Source: an uncultured Gemmiger sp. | GTDB lineage: Bacteria; Bacillota; Clostridia; Oscillospirales; Ruminococcaceae | Assembly (NCBI GenBank): GCA_944388145.1 | Contig: CALXHQ010000010.1 | Span: 1-64,000 of the forward strand | DNA: 64,000 nucleotides | Direction: 5' to 3' | Part shown: piece by piece, positions 14,931-24,274 of the stretch | Position numbering within the stretch: the first letter of the stretch is position 1 | Layout of the letters: the number at the start of each line of letters is the position of its first letter | Translations under genes and position numbers: made by a program | The notes under the pieces: generated by a model | What the model was told of the DNA's origin: nothing | Seen by the model: the letters and a program-made list of their open reading frames with translations, nothing else | Databases searched by the model: none

Positions 14931-17747
14931 ATGACGGGAGATAGCATCACCCCCGCCCTGCGTCCCCGCAGTTTTGCCCGGCGGCATCCGGGTATCTGCC
15001 TGTGGCTGGCCTACACCGCTGTTTTTGTACTGTTGGCCGGGGTGTGGGTCGCCATCTTTGCGGCGAACGGCAAATCCTTTATCTGGTATGCCGATACCAT
15101 CAAGCAGCATTACCCGGCGCTGGTCTATTATGGCCGCTGGCTGCGGGAAGCGGCGCGCTGCCTGCTGACGGGTATGCCCATCCCCACCTGGGATATGAGC
15201 ATTGGTTACGGAAGCGATATTGTGACCACCCTGAGCTACTATGTCATGGGCGACCCGCTGAACCTGCTGGCCGCCTTTGTGCCCAGCCAATACGGGGAGC
15301 AGCTGCTGGAGAGTCTGATGCTGCTGCGCATCTATCTGGCAGGGCTGGCCTTTCTGCCCTTCAGTCTGCACCATAAAAACAGCCGTTTTGGCACGCTGCT
15401 GGGGGCGGTGGCCTACGCCTTCTGCGCTTGGACGGTGCAGACTGCCCTGACAGAACCGCTGTTTATCATCCCGATGTACTGTTTTCCGCTGGTGCTGCTG
15501 GGCGTCGATCATATCTTTGAGAGCCGCAGGCCCATCCTGTACATTGCGGCGATTGCGCTTTCGGCATTGTCCAATTTTCTGTTTTTCTACATGATCGCGA
15601 TACTGCTGGTGTTGTACGCCGTGGTCAAATATTTCCGCCTGTATGGCATCGGGCAGCTGCGCACACTATGGCCGCTGTTGGGCAAATTTTTGGGTTACAG
15701 CCTGGCAGGCACCGCTATTGCGGGGATAACCCTGCTTCCAACCGTGTTTGCGATGTTCGGCAGCGCCCGCTTTTCGCTGGACCGGCAGGTGACCAGCTAT
15801 CCTTTTACCATGTGCTGGGGCCTGATTGCCAACTTGACCACCGCCGGCAGGGCGGATGACTATTCCACCTATTGCGGCATCACAGCCGTGGCGGTTTTGG
15901 CGGTGATGATCCTGTTTGTCCGCCGGCGGCAGAACACAGTGCTGAAAGCCGCCTGGCTGGTGATGCTTGCCATGATGTTGACCCCCTGGGCGGGCAAAAT
16001 TCTGAACGGCTTCAGCTACATGCAAAACCGCTGGGTGTGGGCTTTTGCCATGCTGGAGGCGTTCATCCTTGCCAGGATCTGCCCCGCAATGGCAAAGCTG
16101 ACCCGCCGGGAGAGACTGACTCTTGCGGTACTGCTGGCCATATACTGCGCACTGGCTTTCTGGGACCGGGACGTTCGCAGCGAATGGAACCTGATGGGGG
16201 CAGTGTTGTTGCTGCTTTTGGCTGTATTTGTCCTTTCAGCCGAAAGCGCCGGTCCGCGGGTCATTCGTGCTGTGCTGTTGGCCGGCTGCTGCCTGGGTGT
16301 GGTAATCAACATAGGATATATGTTTGGTGCCGATGAGAGTTCGATTCTGGAAGAATACCAGGCTCCCCACACAGCCTGGGATGCCACGGTGCAAAATAAC
16401 CCGGCCAACCTGCTGAAGCAGGTGGACGACCCCGGGCTGTGGCGGTATGACACCTCGATGAATGTGCCGGTCAACAGTGCCATGCTGATGGATCTGCACG
16501 GCGTCAGTTACTTTTTCAGCCTGAACAACGGTTACCTTTCCCAGTGGATGGCCGAGATGGGCTACAACACACCCGAGGAGTACGACTACGACGGCCTGCA
16601 TGACCGCAGCCTGCTGGATGACCTGCTGGGCGTAAAATACTTTCTGGCAGACACCCACGCCACCGGCACCCTGCCCCACGGCTACGAAAAACAGCCAGTC
16701 ATCGCCATGGACGTAGGAGAGGTCAATGCAGGAGCCTACCCCGGCGGCGACGCACTGCCCATCGGCTACACCAGCGCAGCACGTGTCGCCCGCACGGATT
16801 ACGAGGCCATGACCCCCGTTCAGCGGCAGGACGCCCTGCTGAGCGGCGTGCTGCTGGAGGCCGGCGGCAAAGCCCTTGCCCCTGCCGCCGGCGGCAGCGA
16901 CGTGGTTTTTCCCGATGCGGAAGTCACCACGAACGGCGTGGAAAAGCTGGATGACTACACCTACTATTCGCCCAAGGACGGCGGCAGCATTGTGTTCACC
17001 ATCGCGCAGCCGGTGCAAAACGCTGAGACCTACCTGGTGGTGGAGGGCATGGACTATGTGGCCGCCAACCCCATGGACGCCATCACCCCGGAGGAGTGGG
17101 ATGCCCTATCCCCTGCCGACCGGCTGGCGAACGAAAAACAATACGCCTTTTTCTGGTGTAAGGAAAGCGTCTATTTGAACCTGATCTCGGACATTGGCAA
17201 CGGGCGCATCGACTACGCCATGCGCAACAACCAGTATTACTGCGGCCGCCACGACTTTGCCTATAACTTTGGCTACACCGAGCAGGGCCTTACCACCCTG
17301 ACCGTGGTGCTGCCCTACGCCGGGTACTATACCTTTGACCGAATCGACATTGAGTGCCAGACCTTTGACACCGTCTCAGCCCGGTCGGACAAGCTGTCCG
17401 CTGAAAGCCTGCAAAATGTGCAGCTGGGCACCAACAGCCTGACCGGAGAGGTTACCGTCAGTGCACCGAAGGTTCTGGTCATCCAGATCCCTTACTCTGC
17501 CGGGTGGAGCGCCACGGTGGACGGCAAGCCCGCCGAATTGCTGCGGGCCAACACCGCTTTCGTGGGGCTGGAGCTGGCGCCGGGCTGCCACACCATCGCC
17601 CTGCACTACAAAACGCCCGGCCTTGCGGCGGGTATCACCGTCAGTTTGGCGGGTGTACTGGCGTTTGCCGGTGTCGCCGTGTTCTACCGGCGGCGGACCA
17701 TCCACACCCCTGAACCGAAAGGAGGCTGGTCTTATGGAAATCCGTAA
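14931..17747 (+). CDS. YfhO-family multispanning membrane protein
   Basis: This 938-residue protein has about a dozen hydrophobic segments, a large extracellular part (about 480-880) and a last membrane helix before a short basic tail. Residues near the start (NGKSFIWYADTIKQHYPAL) and the mid-protein FSYMQNRWVWAFAML are typical of YfhO proteins (GT-C fold). B. subtilis YfhO relatives glycosylate lipoteichoic acid with lipid-linked sugars on the outer face. The exact sugar and acceptor are unknown. The ATG at 14931 follows AAGAGG. The next gene overlaps its 3' end by 14 bases. Confidence 0.85.
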   Translation: MTGDSITPALRPRSFARRHPGICLWLAYTAVFVLLAGVWVAIFAANGKSFIWYADTIKQHYPALVYYGRWLREAARCLLTGMPIPTWDMSIGYGSDIVTTLSYYVMGDPLNLLAAFVPSQYGEQLLESLMLLRIYLAGLAFLPFSLHHKNSRFGTLLGAVAYAFCAWTVQTALTEPLFIIPMYCFPLVLLGVDHIFESRRPILYIAAIALSALSNFLFFYMIAILLVLYAVVKYFRLYGIGQLRTLWPLLGKFLGYSLAGTAIAGITLLPTVFAMFGSARFSLDRQVTSYPFTMCWGLIANLTTAGRADDYSTYCGITAVAVLAVMILFVRRRQNTVLKAAWLVMLAMMLTPWAGKILNGFSYMQNRWVWAFAMLEAFILARICPAMAKLTRRERLTLAVLLAIYCALAFWDRDVRSEWNLMGAVLLLLLAVFVLSAESAGPRVIRAVLLAGCCLGVVINIGYMFGADESSILEEYQAPHTAWDATVQNNPANLLKQVDDPGLWRYDTSMNVPVNSAMLMDLHGVSYFFSLNNGYLSQWMAEMGYNTPEEYDYDGLHDRSLLDDLLGVKYFLADTHATGTLPHGYEKQPVIAMDVGEVNAGAYPGGDALPIGYTSAARVARTDYEAMTPVQRQDALLSGVLLEAGGKALAPAAGGSDVVFPDAEVTTNGVEKLDDYTYYSPKDGGSIVFTIAQPVQNAETYLVVEGMDYVAANPMDAITPEEWDALSPADRLANEKQYAFFWCKESVYLNLISDIGNGRIDYAMRNNQYYCGRHDFAYNFGYTEQGLTTLTVVLPYAGYYTFDRIDIECQTFDTVSARSDKLSAESLQNVQLGTNSLTGEVTVSAPKVLVIQIPYSAGWSATVDGKPAELLRANTAFVGLELAPGCHTIALHYKTPGLAAGITVSLAGVLAFAGVAVFYRRRTIHTPEPKGGWSYGNP

Positions 17748-18255
17748 ACTTGAACCTGCCATCTATTCCGGCTGGCCGTTCACTGCCCGGTATGTGACTG
17801 GCAGCTATCTGGACATTTCCCCCACGGAAAGCGGCTTTGCCCTGACCTGGCGGCCTATCACACCGCCAGCCAGGAAGGCCTTCACTTCCCAGCTGTTCGA
17901 CAGCTGGCTGGAGGAGCCCGTGGTATACGGCGCCTTTGACGGGCAGCGGCTGGCCGCCATCGGCGAAGGTTCGCCCGAAAGCTGGAACAACCGCTACCGC
18001 ATCAGCAATCTGTGCGTGCTGGAGGAGGCTGACCGCCGCCGCGGACTGGGCCGCGCACTGATGGACCGGCTGCTGGCCGAGGCTCGCCGCCGCGGCGACC
18101 GCATGGCAGTATTGGAAACCCAGACCTGCAACGAGAAGGCCATTGCCTTTTACCGCGCCTGCGGATTTACAGTCATCGGGTTTGATCTGTACCACTATTC
18201 CAACGACGACCCTGCCCGGCAGGAAGTGCGGCTGGAAATGGGCCTGAAACTGTGA
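17734..18255 (+). CDS. GNAT N-acetyltransferase
   Basis: This 173-residue protein carries the GNAT acetyl-CoA motif ADRRRGLGRALMDRLL and the C-terminal ETQTCNEKAIAFYRACGF segment typical of GNAT motif B. It starts inside the end of the YfhO gene after AAAGGAGG, so translation is coupled. The substrate is not evident. Linkage to an envelope protein does not by itself define one. Confidence 0.88.
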   Translation: MEIRKLEPAIYSGWPFTARYVTGSYLDISPTESGFALTWRPITPPARKAFTSQLFDSWLEEPVVYGAFDGQRLAAIGEGSPESWNNRYRISNLCVLEEADRRRGLGRALMDRLLAEARRRGDRMAVLETQTCNEKAIAFYRACGFTVIGFDLYHYSNDDPARQEVRLEMGLKL

Positions 18256-18280
18256 CCGCTTTTCCACGGCAGAAAAACAT

Positions 18281-18309
18281 TTTACTTTCCCGGCAAAAAA
18301 GATTATAAT
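18281..18309 (+). promoter_or_regulatory. asnS promoter
   Basis: TTTACT (18281-18286), 17 bases and TATAAT (18304-18309). The leader is only about 45 bases, too short for a T-box, so asnS is not T-box controlled here. Confidence 0.65.
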
Positions 18310-18360
18310 AAAGCAATCAACCGGCGGCGGACAACCGCCCGACTTTGAGGAGTGGACAAG

Positions 18361-19746
18361 ATGGAAAGAACTGAGATCGTATCGCTCTACCGCCAGACCC
18401 CCGCGGACGGCACCGTGGTGACTGTCTGCGGCTGGGCCAAGACCGTGCGGGATTCCAAAAAGATCGGCTTTATCTCGCTGACCGACGGCAGCTGCTACAA
18501 GCCGGTGCAGATTGTGTTCCAGGCCGACAAGCTGGACAATTACACCGAGATTGCCAAGAGCGGCCTGTACACCAGTTTTGAGGTCACCGGCCGCCTGGTG
18601 CTGACCCCCCAGGCCAAGCAGCCCTTTGAGATCAACGCCGACAAAATCACCGTGCTGGGCCCCTGCGGCCCCGACTATCCGCTGCAGAAAAAGCGGATGA
18701 GCGTGGAGTATCTGCGCACCATGACCCACCTGCGCCCCCGCACCAACACCTTTAACGCGGCGTTCCGTGTCCGGGGCGAGGCCGCCTATGCCCTGCACAG
18801 CTTCTTCCACGAGAACGGCTTTACCTATGTGCATACCCCCATCTTCACCGGTTCCGACTGCGAGGGCGCCGGCGAGATGTTCCAGGTGACCACCCTGGAT
18901 CTGGCCAACGTCCCCAAGACCGAGGACGGTAAGGTGGATTATTCCAAGGACTTCTTCAAGAAACCGGTCAACCTGACGGTTTCCGGCCAGCTGGAGGCCG
19001 AGGCCATGGCCATGGCGCTGGGCAAGGTGTACACCTTCGGCCCCACCTTCCGCGCGGAGGAGAGCTACACCCCCCGCCATGCCGCCGAGTTCTGGATGAT
19101 CGAGCCGGAGATGGCCTTTGCCGATCTGAACACCTACATGGACACCGCCGAGGCCATGACCAAGTATGTCATCCGCTACCTGCTGGAGCACTGCCCCGAC
19201 GAGCTGGCCTTCTTCAACCAGTTCATGGACAAGGGCCTGATCGAGCGGCTGAAGCTGGTGGAGAGCAGCGAGTTCGGCCGCATCAGCTACACCGATGCTG
19301 TTGAGATCCTGAAAAAGAACAACGACAACTTCCAGTACAAAGTTGAGTGGGGCACCGACATCCAGACCGAGCACGAGCGCTATCTGACCGAGCAGGTCTT
19401 CCACAAACCAGTGTTTGTCACCGACTATCCCAAGGAGATCAAGAGCTTCTATATGCGGCTGAACGATGACGGCAAGACCGTGGCCGCGGCGGATATGCTG
19501 GTGCCGGGCATCGGCGAGCTGATCGGCGGCAGCCAGCGCGAGGAGCGGCTGGACGTGCTGCTGGACCGCATGCACGAGCTGGGCCTGAAGCAGAGCGACT
19601 ACGAGTGGTATCTGGACCTGCGCCGGTTCGGCACCGTGAAGCACGCCGGCTACGGCCTGGGCTTTGAGCGGCTGATCATGTATGTGACCGGCATTGCCAA
19701 CATCCGTGACGTGCTGCCCTTCCCCCGCACCTGCGGCGGCTTCTGA
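18361..19746 (+). CDS. asnS: Asparaginyl-tRNA synthetase
   Basis: This 461-residue class IIb synthetase has an N-terminal OB-fold anticodon-binding domain (about 1-115). The class II catalytic core follows. Motif 2 is in [10 protein letters not shown] followed by [11 protein letters not shown], and motif 3 is [10 protein letters not shown] near the C-terminus. The [21 protein letters not shown] stretch is AsnRS-type and not AspRS. It charges tRNA-Asn with asparagine. The ATG follows GAGGAG. Its TGA overlaps the mutY ATG by one base. Confidence 0.95.
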   Translation: MERTEIVSLYRQTPADGTVVTVCGWAKTVRDSKKIGFISLTDGSCYKPVQIVFQADKLDNYTEIAKSGLYTSFEVTGRLVLTPQAKQPFEINADKITVLGPCGPDYPLQKKRMSVEYLRTMTHLRPRTNTFNAAFRVRGEAAYALHSFFHENGFTYVHTPIFTGSDCEGAGEMFQVTTLDLANVPKTEDGKVDYSKDFFKKPVNLTVSGQLEAEAMAMALGKVYTFGPTFRAEESYTPRHAAEFWMIEPEMAFADLNTYMDTAEAMTKYVIRYLLEHCPDELAFFNQFMDKGLIERLKLVESSEFGRISYTDAVEILKKNNDNFQYKVEWGTDIQTEHERYLTEQVFHKPVFVTDYPKEIKSFYMRLNDDGKTVAAADMLVPGIGELIGGSQREERLDVLLDRMHELGLKQSDYEWYLDLRRFGTVKHAGYGLGFERLIMYVTGIANIRDVLPFPRTCGGF

Positions 19747-21248
19747 TGCTGGGCATCGCAAAAGCGCTGCTGCCATGGTTTGAACAACACCGTAGGGTCC
19801 TGCCGTTCCGGCAGGACCCTACGCCGTATCATATCTGGATCAGCGAGATCATGTTGCAGCAGACACGGATGACGGCCGCTGTTCCCTACTACGAGCGCTT
19901 TGTGGCCGAGCTGCCCGACCCCGCTGCACTGGCCGCCTGCGACCCGGACCGGCTGCGCAAGCTGTGGCAGGGGCTGGGCTATTACAGCCGCGCCGCCAAC
20001 CTGCAAAAGGCGGCAAAACTCCTCTGCCAGCAGTACGGCGGCGAATTGCCTGCCGACTATAACGCCCTGCGGGCGCTGCCGGGCATCGGGGATTACACCG
20101 CCGGGGCGATCGCCAGCATCGGGTTTGGCCTGCCGGCGCCCGCAGTGGATGGCAACGTGCTGCGGGTGTTCGCCCGGCTGTATAATGATGATGCCGATGT
20201 GACCCGCCCGGATACCAAACGGCTGTTCACCGCCCGGGTGATGGAGGAGCAGCCCGCCGACCGGCCGGGGGACTTCAATCAGGCGTTGATGGAGCTTGGG
20301 GCACTGGTCTGCCTGCCAAACGGCGCTCCCCAGTGTGATGCCTGCCCGTTGTCGGCGCTCTGCCGCGGGCGGACCGCCGGGCGGGCGGAACAGCTGCCGG
20401 TCAAGCCCGCCAAAAAGCCCCGCCCCGTGCTGCCGCTGACTGCCGTTGTGGTAAGCGGTCCGGGGGGCGTTCTTCTGCAAAAGCGCCCCGACCGGGGACT
20501 GCTGGCCAAGCTGTGGCAGCCGCTTTTGTGGGAGGGCGCTTTATCCCGGGCGCAGGTAGCGGACAGGCTGGCTGACCTGGGCCTGCCCGCCGGCCGCCTG
20601 GAGCCGCTGGGCGGGGCCAAACATATCTTTACCCACAAAGTCTGGCAGATGCAGGGCTGGCTGGCCCTGACCGATGCCTGCGCCTTGCCCGGCCGGTGCG
20701 CCTGGGTCACGGCGGAGGCGCTGGAAACCGCCTACTCGGTCCCCAGCGCCTTTGCGGCCTTCCGGCCGGCCATGGTTTCCGCCGCCGGAACGGGCAGCGT
20801 CCTCAGACACAGGACTCATCTGGTTTTGGCCGCTGCCGCCGACCCCGACACTCTGCAATCCTGCCTGGCGGTACGCCGGGCAGTGTTTACCCGGGAGCGC
20901 GGCATCCCCGCCGGGATCGAGACCGACGGGCATGATCGGCTGGGTGTCGGGTATGATCACTTTCTTGTGCGGGTGGATGGGCAAAATGTCGCTGCCATGC
21001 GTTGCCACCGACAGGGCGACGCGGTGATCCTGCAGCGGTTCTGCGTGCTGGCGATGTTCCGCGGGCAGGGCATCGGCCGGGCGGCGCTTGCCGCGCTGGA
21101 GGCTCACTATACCGGGCAGGCGCGCCGTATTCTGTTGGATGCCAAGTGCGAGGCCCAGGGCTTTTATGCCGCCTGCGGCTACCGGCCAGTCTCCGGCATA
21201 TTTGAGGAGGCTGGTATCAACCACGTGAGAATGGAGAAATTGCTGTAA
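19746..21248 (+). CDS. mutY: MutY adenine glycosylase fused to an ElaA-like acetyltransferase
   Basis: The first 350 or so of 500 residues are A/G-specific adenine glycosylase, which removes A opposite 8-oxoG. LPFRQDPTPYHIWISEIMLQQT, the helix-hairpin-helix LPGIGDYTAGAIASI followed by VDGNVLRV, and the 4Fe-4S cysteines in CLPNGAPQCDACPLSALC are all visible. A NUDIX-like MutY C-domain follows. From about residue 350 a GNAT domain begins (AVRRAVFTRERGIP, then MFRGQGIGRAAL) of ElaA type. No stop or frameshift separates the parts, so this is a true fusion in this sequence. The function of the added domain is unknown. Confidence 0.9.
   Translation: MLGIAKALLPWFEQHRRVLPFRQDPTPYHIWISEIMLQQTRMTAAVPYYERFVAELPDPAALAACDPDRLRKLWQGLGYYSRAANLQKAAKLLCQQYGGELPADYNALRALPGIGDYTAGAIASIGFGLPAPAVDGNVLRVFARLYNDDADVTRPDTKRLFTARVMEEQPADRPGDFNQALMELGALVCLPNGAPQCDACPLSALCRGRTAGRAEQLPVKPAKKPRPVLPLTAVVVSGPGGVLLQKRPDRGLLAKLWQPLLWEGALSRAQVADRLADLGLPAGRLEPLGGAKHIFTHKVWQMQGWLALTDACALPGRCAWVTAEALETAYSVPSAFAAFRPAMVSAAGTGSVLRHRTHLVLAAAADPDTLQSCLAVRRAVFTRERGIPAGIETDGHDRLGVGYDHFLVRVDGQNVAAMRCHRQGDAVILQRFCVLAMFRGQGIGRAALAALEAHYTGQARRILLDAKCEAQGFYAACGYRPVSGIFEEAGINHVRMEKLL
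19791..19823. repeat. 15-bp perfect palindrome inside mutY
   Basis: CGTAGGGTCCTGCCG (19791-19805) and its exact complement (19809-19823) with a TTC loop fall at codons 16-26 of mutY. No T tract follows, so it is not a standard terminator. It would form a very stable mRNA hairpin shortly after the start codon. Confidence 0.8.
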
Positions 21249-21261
21249 TGCTGAACTAAAA

Positions 21262-21675
21262 ATGGTTGATCTTTGGGCCGGCGGGTACGATACAAGTGTC
21301 TGCCTGAGCGAGGGTCAGCACGGCGGTGCCAAACCCGATGTCCGGCAGCCGGTAAGCACCCAGTTCTAAATCTCATTCCACATCGTCCGGTACCAGGGCT
21401 TCCTCGGGCTGTATGCGCAGGGCTGCCGCATCTACGGGCCGGACGTAGCCTTTGAGAGCCAGGCGGACTTGGACCGCTGCCGCGCTGAGAGCAGCCAGGG
21501 CTGGGACCCGGATGAAATCCATTTTGTTTTCCGGACGCTGAAGCCGCAGCCGCCGGGACTGACCATCCCCGCTGTTCTGCCGTGCCGGGGCGCTGGAACT
21601 GGGGACGTCCGATCCCTCCCCCCGGAGAGTCCATTCAAAAGGCCGCTGCGGCGTCAAGCCGCAGCGGCCTTTTGA
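21262..21675 (+). pseudogene. Decayed ORF, unknown
   Basis: One frame runs from ATG at 21262 to TGA at 21675, interrupted by TAA at 21367. The second half begins ISFHIVRYQGFLGLYAQG and contains QGWDPDEIHFVF, which looks like ordinary protein sequence, while the last 30 codons run into a terminator hairpin. I do not recognise the family. It fills most of the 450-base gap between mutY and rodA and could equally be non-coding. Confidence 0.3.
21637..21673. terminator. Bidirectional terminator, mutY/rodA
   Basis: A perfect 16-bp stem (AAAAGGCCGCTGCGGC at 21637-21652 with its complement at 21658-21673) and 5-base loop, with A/T ends suited to termination on both strands. Confidence 0.88.
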
Positions 21676-21700
21676 CAGTTTTGCAGGGAAGAGGGCCGGG

Positions 21701-22873
21701 TCAGTCCAGGTTTTCTGCCAGACGGATGGTGCGCCGGGTGTGCAGGGATACGCTCAGCACCAGGCCGATGCACAGGTACATCATCACCACGCTGGACCCG
21801 CCTGCCGACAGGAACGGCAGCGTTACGCCAATCACCGGCAGCACCTGCAGGTTCATGCCCAGATTGATAACGCACTGCAAAAACAGCGCCGCAAAAATGC
21901 CCACGCAGATGTAACAGCCCAGGGCGTCGGTGCTGCGCAACGCGGTGGTCAGTGTGCGAGCTGCAATGGCAAACAGCAACACCAGCACCGTCGCAGCGCC
22001 AAGAAAGCCCAGCACGTTTGCCAGATAGCTGAAAATAAAGTCGTTCCAGGCATTGGGCACATAGATATGTTCGCCGGTGAACAGGCCCTGACCGGTCAGA
22101 CCGCCGGTTCCGATGGCCATGGAGCCTTTGTTCTGCTGGTAGGTGAACGCCGCCAGCTCCGGGTCATCCGGGCGCAGAATTGCCAGGATGCGCTGGAACT
22201 GGTATCCCTTCAGGATGCCGGGCTTCAAAGCCAGCAGCAGGCCGCCGCCCACCACGGCGCAACCCGCCGCACCGCCCACCAGCCAGGGGGAAAGGCCGCC
22301 CGCAAACAGCATGACCAGCCCGATGCCCAAAAACACCAGCGCTGTGCCGTCATCTCCTTGAATGTGGATGGCCGCCACCGGCAGCAGAATATGGGCCAGC
22401 AGCGCCAACAGATTCAGCGGCCGGTTCACCCGGCCGCGCACCCGCTCCAAATGCCAGGCCAACGTGAGCACAAAGCTGATCTTGGCCAGCTCGGTCGGCT
22501 GAAAAGTCATGCCGCCCACCCGGTACCAGCTGTAATTGGAAGTTCCGCCTGCGTCATAACCAATGGTCAGGAACCCGGCACGGAAATTGTGTAAAAACAG
22601 CGTGGGTGCCACCAGGCCCCAGGCCACCACAGCGTGCAGCGGCCAGGCACGGGCCAGCGTGCGGTAATCCACCGTGGATACGATCACTGCCAGCATAGCT
22701 CCCAACAGGCTGGCGATCAGCTGCACCGACGCCTTGTTGTTGGAGCCGCCCAGCTGGCTTTGTCCCACGCTGACCAGCACCACCACGCTCAGAATCGAGC
22801 ATACCACACACAGTGCCAGCAGCGGCAGGTCCGCTTTTCTGGCATAGCGGCGCATCAGGTCAAACACAGGCAC
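21701..22873 (-). CDS. rodA: Rod-shape SEDS glycosyltransferase RodA
   Basis: This 390-residue protein has about ten membrane segments and the SEDS signatures FQPTELAKISFVL, GDDGTALVF and LPFLSAGGSSVVMMY. SEDS proteins polymerise lipid II glycan strands in partnership with class B penicillin-binding proteins; RodA works in cylindrical elongation. It could be FtsW, but the absence of division genes nearby and the RodA-like length favour RodA. No RBS stronger than GGGAGG is seen before the ATG. It is a single gene with a divergent neighbour tsaE. Confidence 0.88.
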   Translation of the reverse strand: MPVFDLMRRYARKADLPLLALCVVCSILSVVVLVSVGQSQLGGSNNKASVQLIASLLGAMLAVIVSTVDYRTLARAWPLHAVVAWGLVAPTLFLHNFRAGFLTIGYDAGGTSNYSWYRVGGMTFQPTELAKISFVLTLAWHLERVRGRVNRPLNLLALLAHILLPVAAIHIQGDDGTALVFLGIGLVMLFAGGLSPWLVGGAAGCAVVGGGLLLALKPGILKGYQFQRILAILRPDDPELAAFTYQQNKGSMAIGTGGLTGQGLFTGEHIYVPNAWNDFIFSYLANVLGFLGAATVLVLLFAIAARTLTTALRSTDALGCYICVGIFAALFLQCVINLGMNLQVLPVIGVTLPFLSAGGSSVVMMYLCIGLVLSVSLHTRRTIRLAENLD

Positions 22874-22936
22874 ACCTCCCTTCCGGCTGCGTTCCTCCCC
22901 GCCGGGAGGGACAAATTCATCTCTTGCTTATCAGAT

Positions 22937-22942
22937 ATTATA
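22937..22942 (-). promoter_or_regulatory. Possible rodA promoter (-10)
   Basis: A perfect TATAAT occurs on the minus strand about 65 bases upstream of the rodA start. The -35 at 17-base spacing is TGGCCA, a poor match. Confidence 0.4.
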
Positions 22943-22981
22943 CCCTCTGGGGCCGGTTTTGGCCACCGGTTGCATGAAAAT

Positions 22982-23010
22982 TTTACAAACGCGAACCAGT
23001 GCGGTATAAT
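22982..23010 (+). promoter_or_regulatory. Promoter of tsaE-tsaB-rpiB-upp cluster
   Basis: TTTACA (22982-22987), 17 bases and TATAAT (23005-23010), about 80 bases upstream of tsaE. Confidence 0.75.
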
Positions 23011-23091
23011 GGGCACAATGCATGATTTGTGTTGCGGAGGCCGGCGGTACAGCCGCCCCCCCCGCCCCCACATAAAAGGAGTATGCGCCAT

Positions 23092-23511
23092 ATGGAAGAA
23101 TATAACACCCATTCCCGCGAGGAAACGGTGGCCCTGGGCCGAAAACTGGCTGCCCGGCTGGCCCCAGGCGCTCTGATCACCTTCACCGGCGGGCTGGGTG
23201 CCGGCAAAACCGCCCTGTGCCAGGGCATCGCCGAAGGGCTGGGCTGCACCGATCCGGTTTCCAGCCCCACCTTTGCCATTGTCAACTACTACCGCGGCCC
23301 CCGGCCTTTTGCCCACTTTGACCTGTATCGGGTGCACACCGAGGGGGACCTGGCCGCCGCCGGTTTTTACGATTATCTGGACATGGGCGCTGTGGTGGCT
23401 GTGGAATGGAGCGAGAATTGTGCCGACATTCTGGCCCGGGAGAACCCCATTACCATTGAAATCCAGCACACCGGCAACAATGACCGGCATATTGTGATCC
23501 GGGGCCTGTGA
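23092..23511 (+). CDS. tsaE: tRNA t6A synthesis ATPase TsaE
   Basis: The 139-residue P-loop protein has Walker A GGLGAGKTALCQG and the family segments VSSPTFAIVNYY and HFDLYRV. TsaE works with TsaB, TsaC and TsaD to put threonylcarbamoyl on A37 of ANN-decoding tRNAs. The ATG at 23092 has about 10 bases to AAAGGAG, while the ATG at 23083 is too close. tsaB follows 44 bases later. tsaD is not in the window. Confidence 0.92.
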   Translation: MEEYNTHSREETVALGRKLAARLAPGALITFTGGLGAGKTALCQGIAEGLGCTDPVSSPTFAIVNYYRGPRPFAHFDLYRVHTEGDLAAAGFYDYLDMGAVVAVEWSENCADILARENPITIEIQHTGNNDRHIVIRGL

Positions 23512-23555
23512 CCCGCCGGCCGCAGCCCGAACCGTTTCAGGAGGAATTGCCAGCA

Positions 23556-24263
23556 ATGAATATCCTTGCCATCGATACCGCCGGGCGCAGTGCCTCGGTG
23601 GCGCTGTTGCAGGACGACACCCTTTTGTATGAGACCGTCTGCAACTGCGGTTTGACCCACAGCGAGACGTTGATGCCCATGGTGGATGCCGCACTGAAAA
23701 CCGGCGGTATCCGCCCTGCCGATTTGGACCTGTTTGCCGTGACGGCCGGTCCCGGCAGCTTTACCGGACTGCGCATCGGGCTGGCCGCAGTGAAGGGTAT
23801 GGCCCTGCCGGCAAACACCCCCTGCGCCGGCGTATCGACACTGGAGGCGCAAGCCTGGTGCCATACCGGCAGCGGTACCGTGATCGCCGCGATGGATGCA
23901 CGCCGGGGACAGGTATACTGGGCCGCCTTTGATCTGACCACCCACGCCCGGCTGACCCCTGACGCCGCGGCCCCCGCCGAGGAGGCCGTCGCTTTTGCCC
24001 GCAGCTGCAAAAAACCAGTAATTTATATTGGCGACGGCGCCGCATTGTGTTACAATAAGGATGAGCAGGCACTGCCCTGCCCGCCAGCGCTGCGTGTGGC
24101 GCGGGCGGTGGGCGCAGGCCTGGCCGGCCGGGCCCTGTGGGCAGCGGGCGGCTGCGTTCCTCCCGCCGGGCTGATGCCCAATTATCTTCGTCTGAGCCAG
24201 GCGGAGCGGGAACGTGCCGCGCGGGAGGCTGCGGCAAAAGAATCAGAGACTGTGAAAAGTTAA
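23556..24263 (+). CDS. tsaB: tRNA t6A synthesis scaffold protein TsaB
   Basis: This 235-residue ASKHA-fold protein begins MNILAIDTAGRSASVALL and has the motif GPGSFTGLRIGLAAVKG with the THSE segment typical of TsaB/YeaZ. It dimerises with TsaD. The ATG follows TTTCAGGAGG. It has no catalytic site of its own. Its end is 11 bases before rpiB. Confidence 0.92.
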   Translation: MNILAIDTAGRSASVALLQDDTLLYETVCNCGLTHSETLMPMVDAALKTGGIRPADLDLFAVTAGPGSFTGLRIGLAAVKGMALPANTPCAGVSTLEAQAWCHTGSGTVIAAMDARRGQVYWAAFDLTTHARLTPDAAAPAEEAVAFARSCKKPVIYIGDGAALCYNKDEQALPCPPALRVARAVGAGLAGRALWAAGGCVPPAGLMPNYLRLSQAERERAAREAAAKESETVKS

Positions 24264-24274
24264 AGGAGTAAACC

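Noticed and set aside
18310..18360. T-box riboswitch upstream of asnS
   Set aside because: The leader is about 45 bases, far too short for a T-box, and lacks the conserved T-box sequence.
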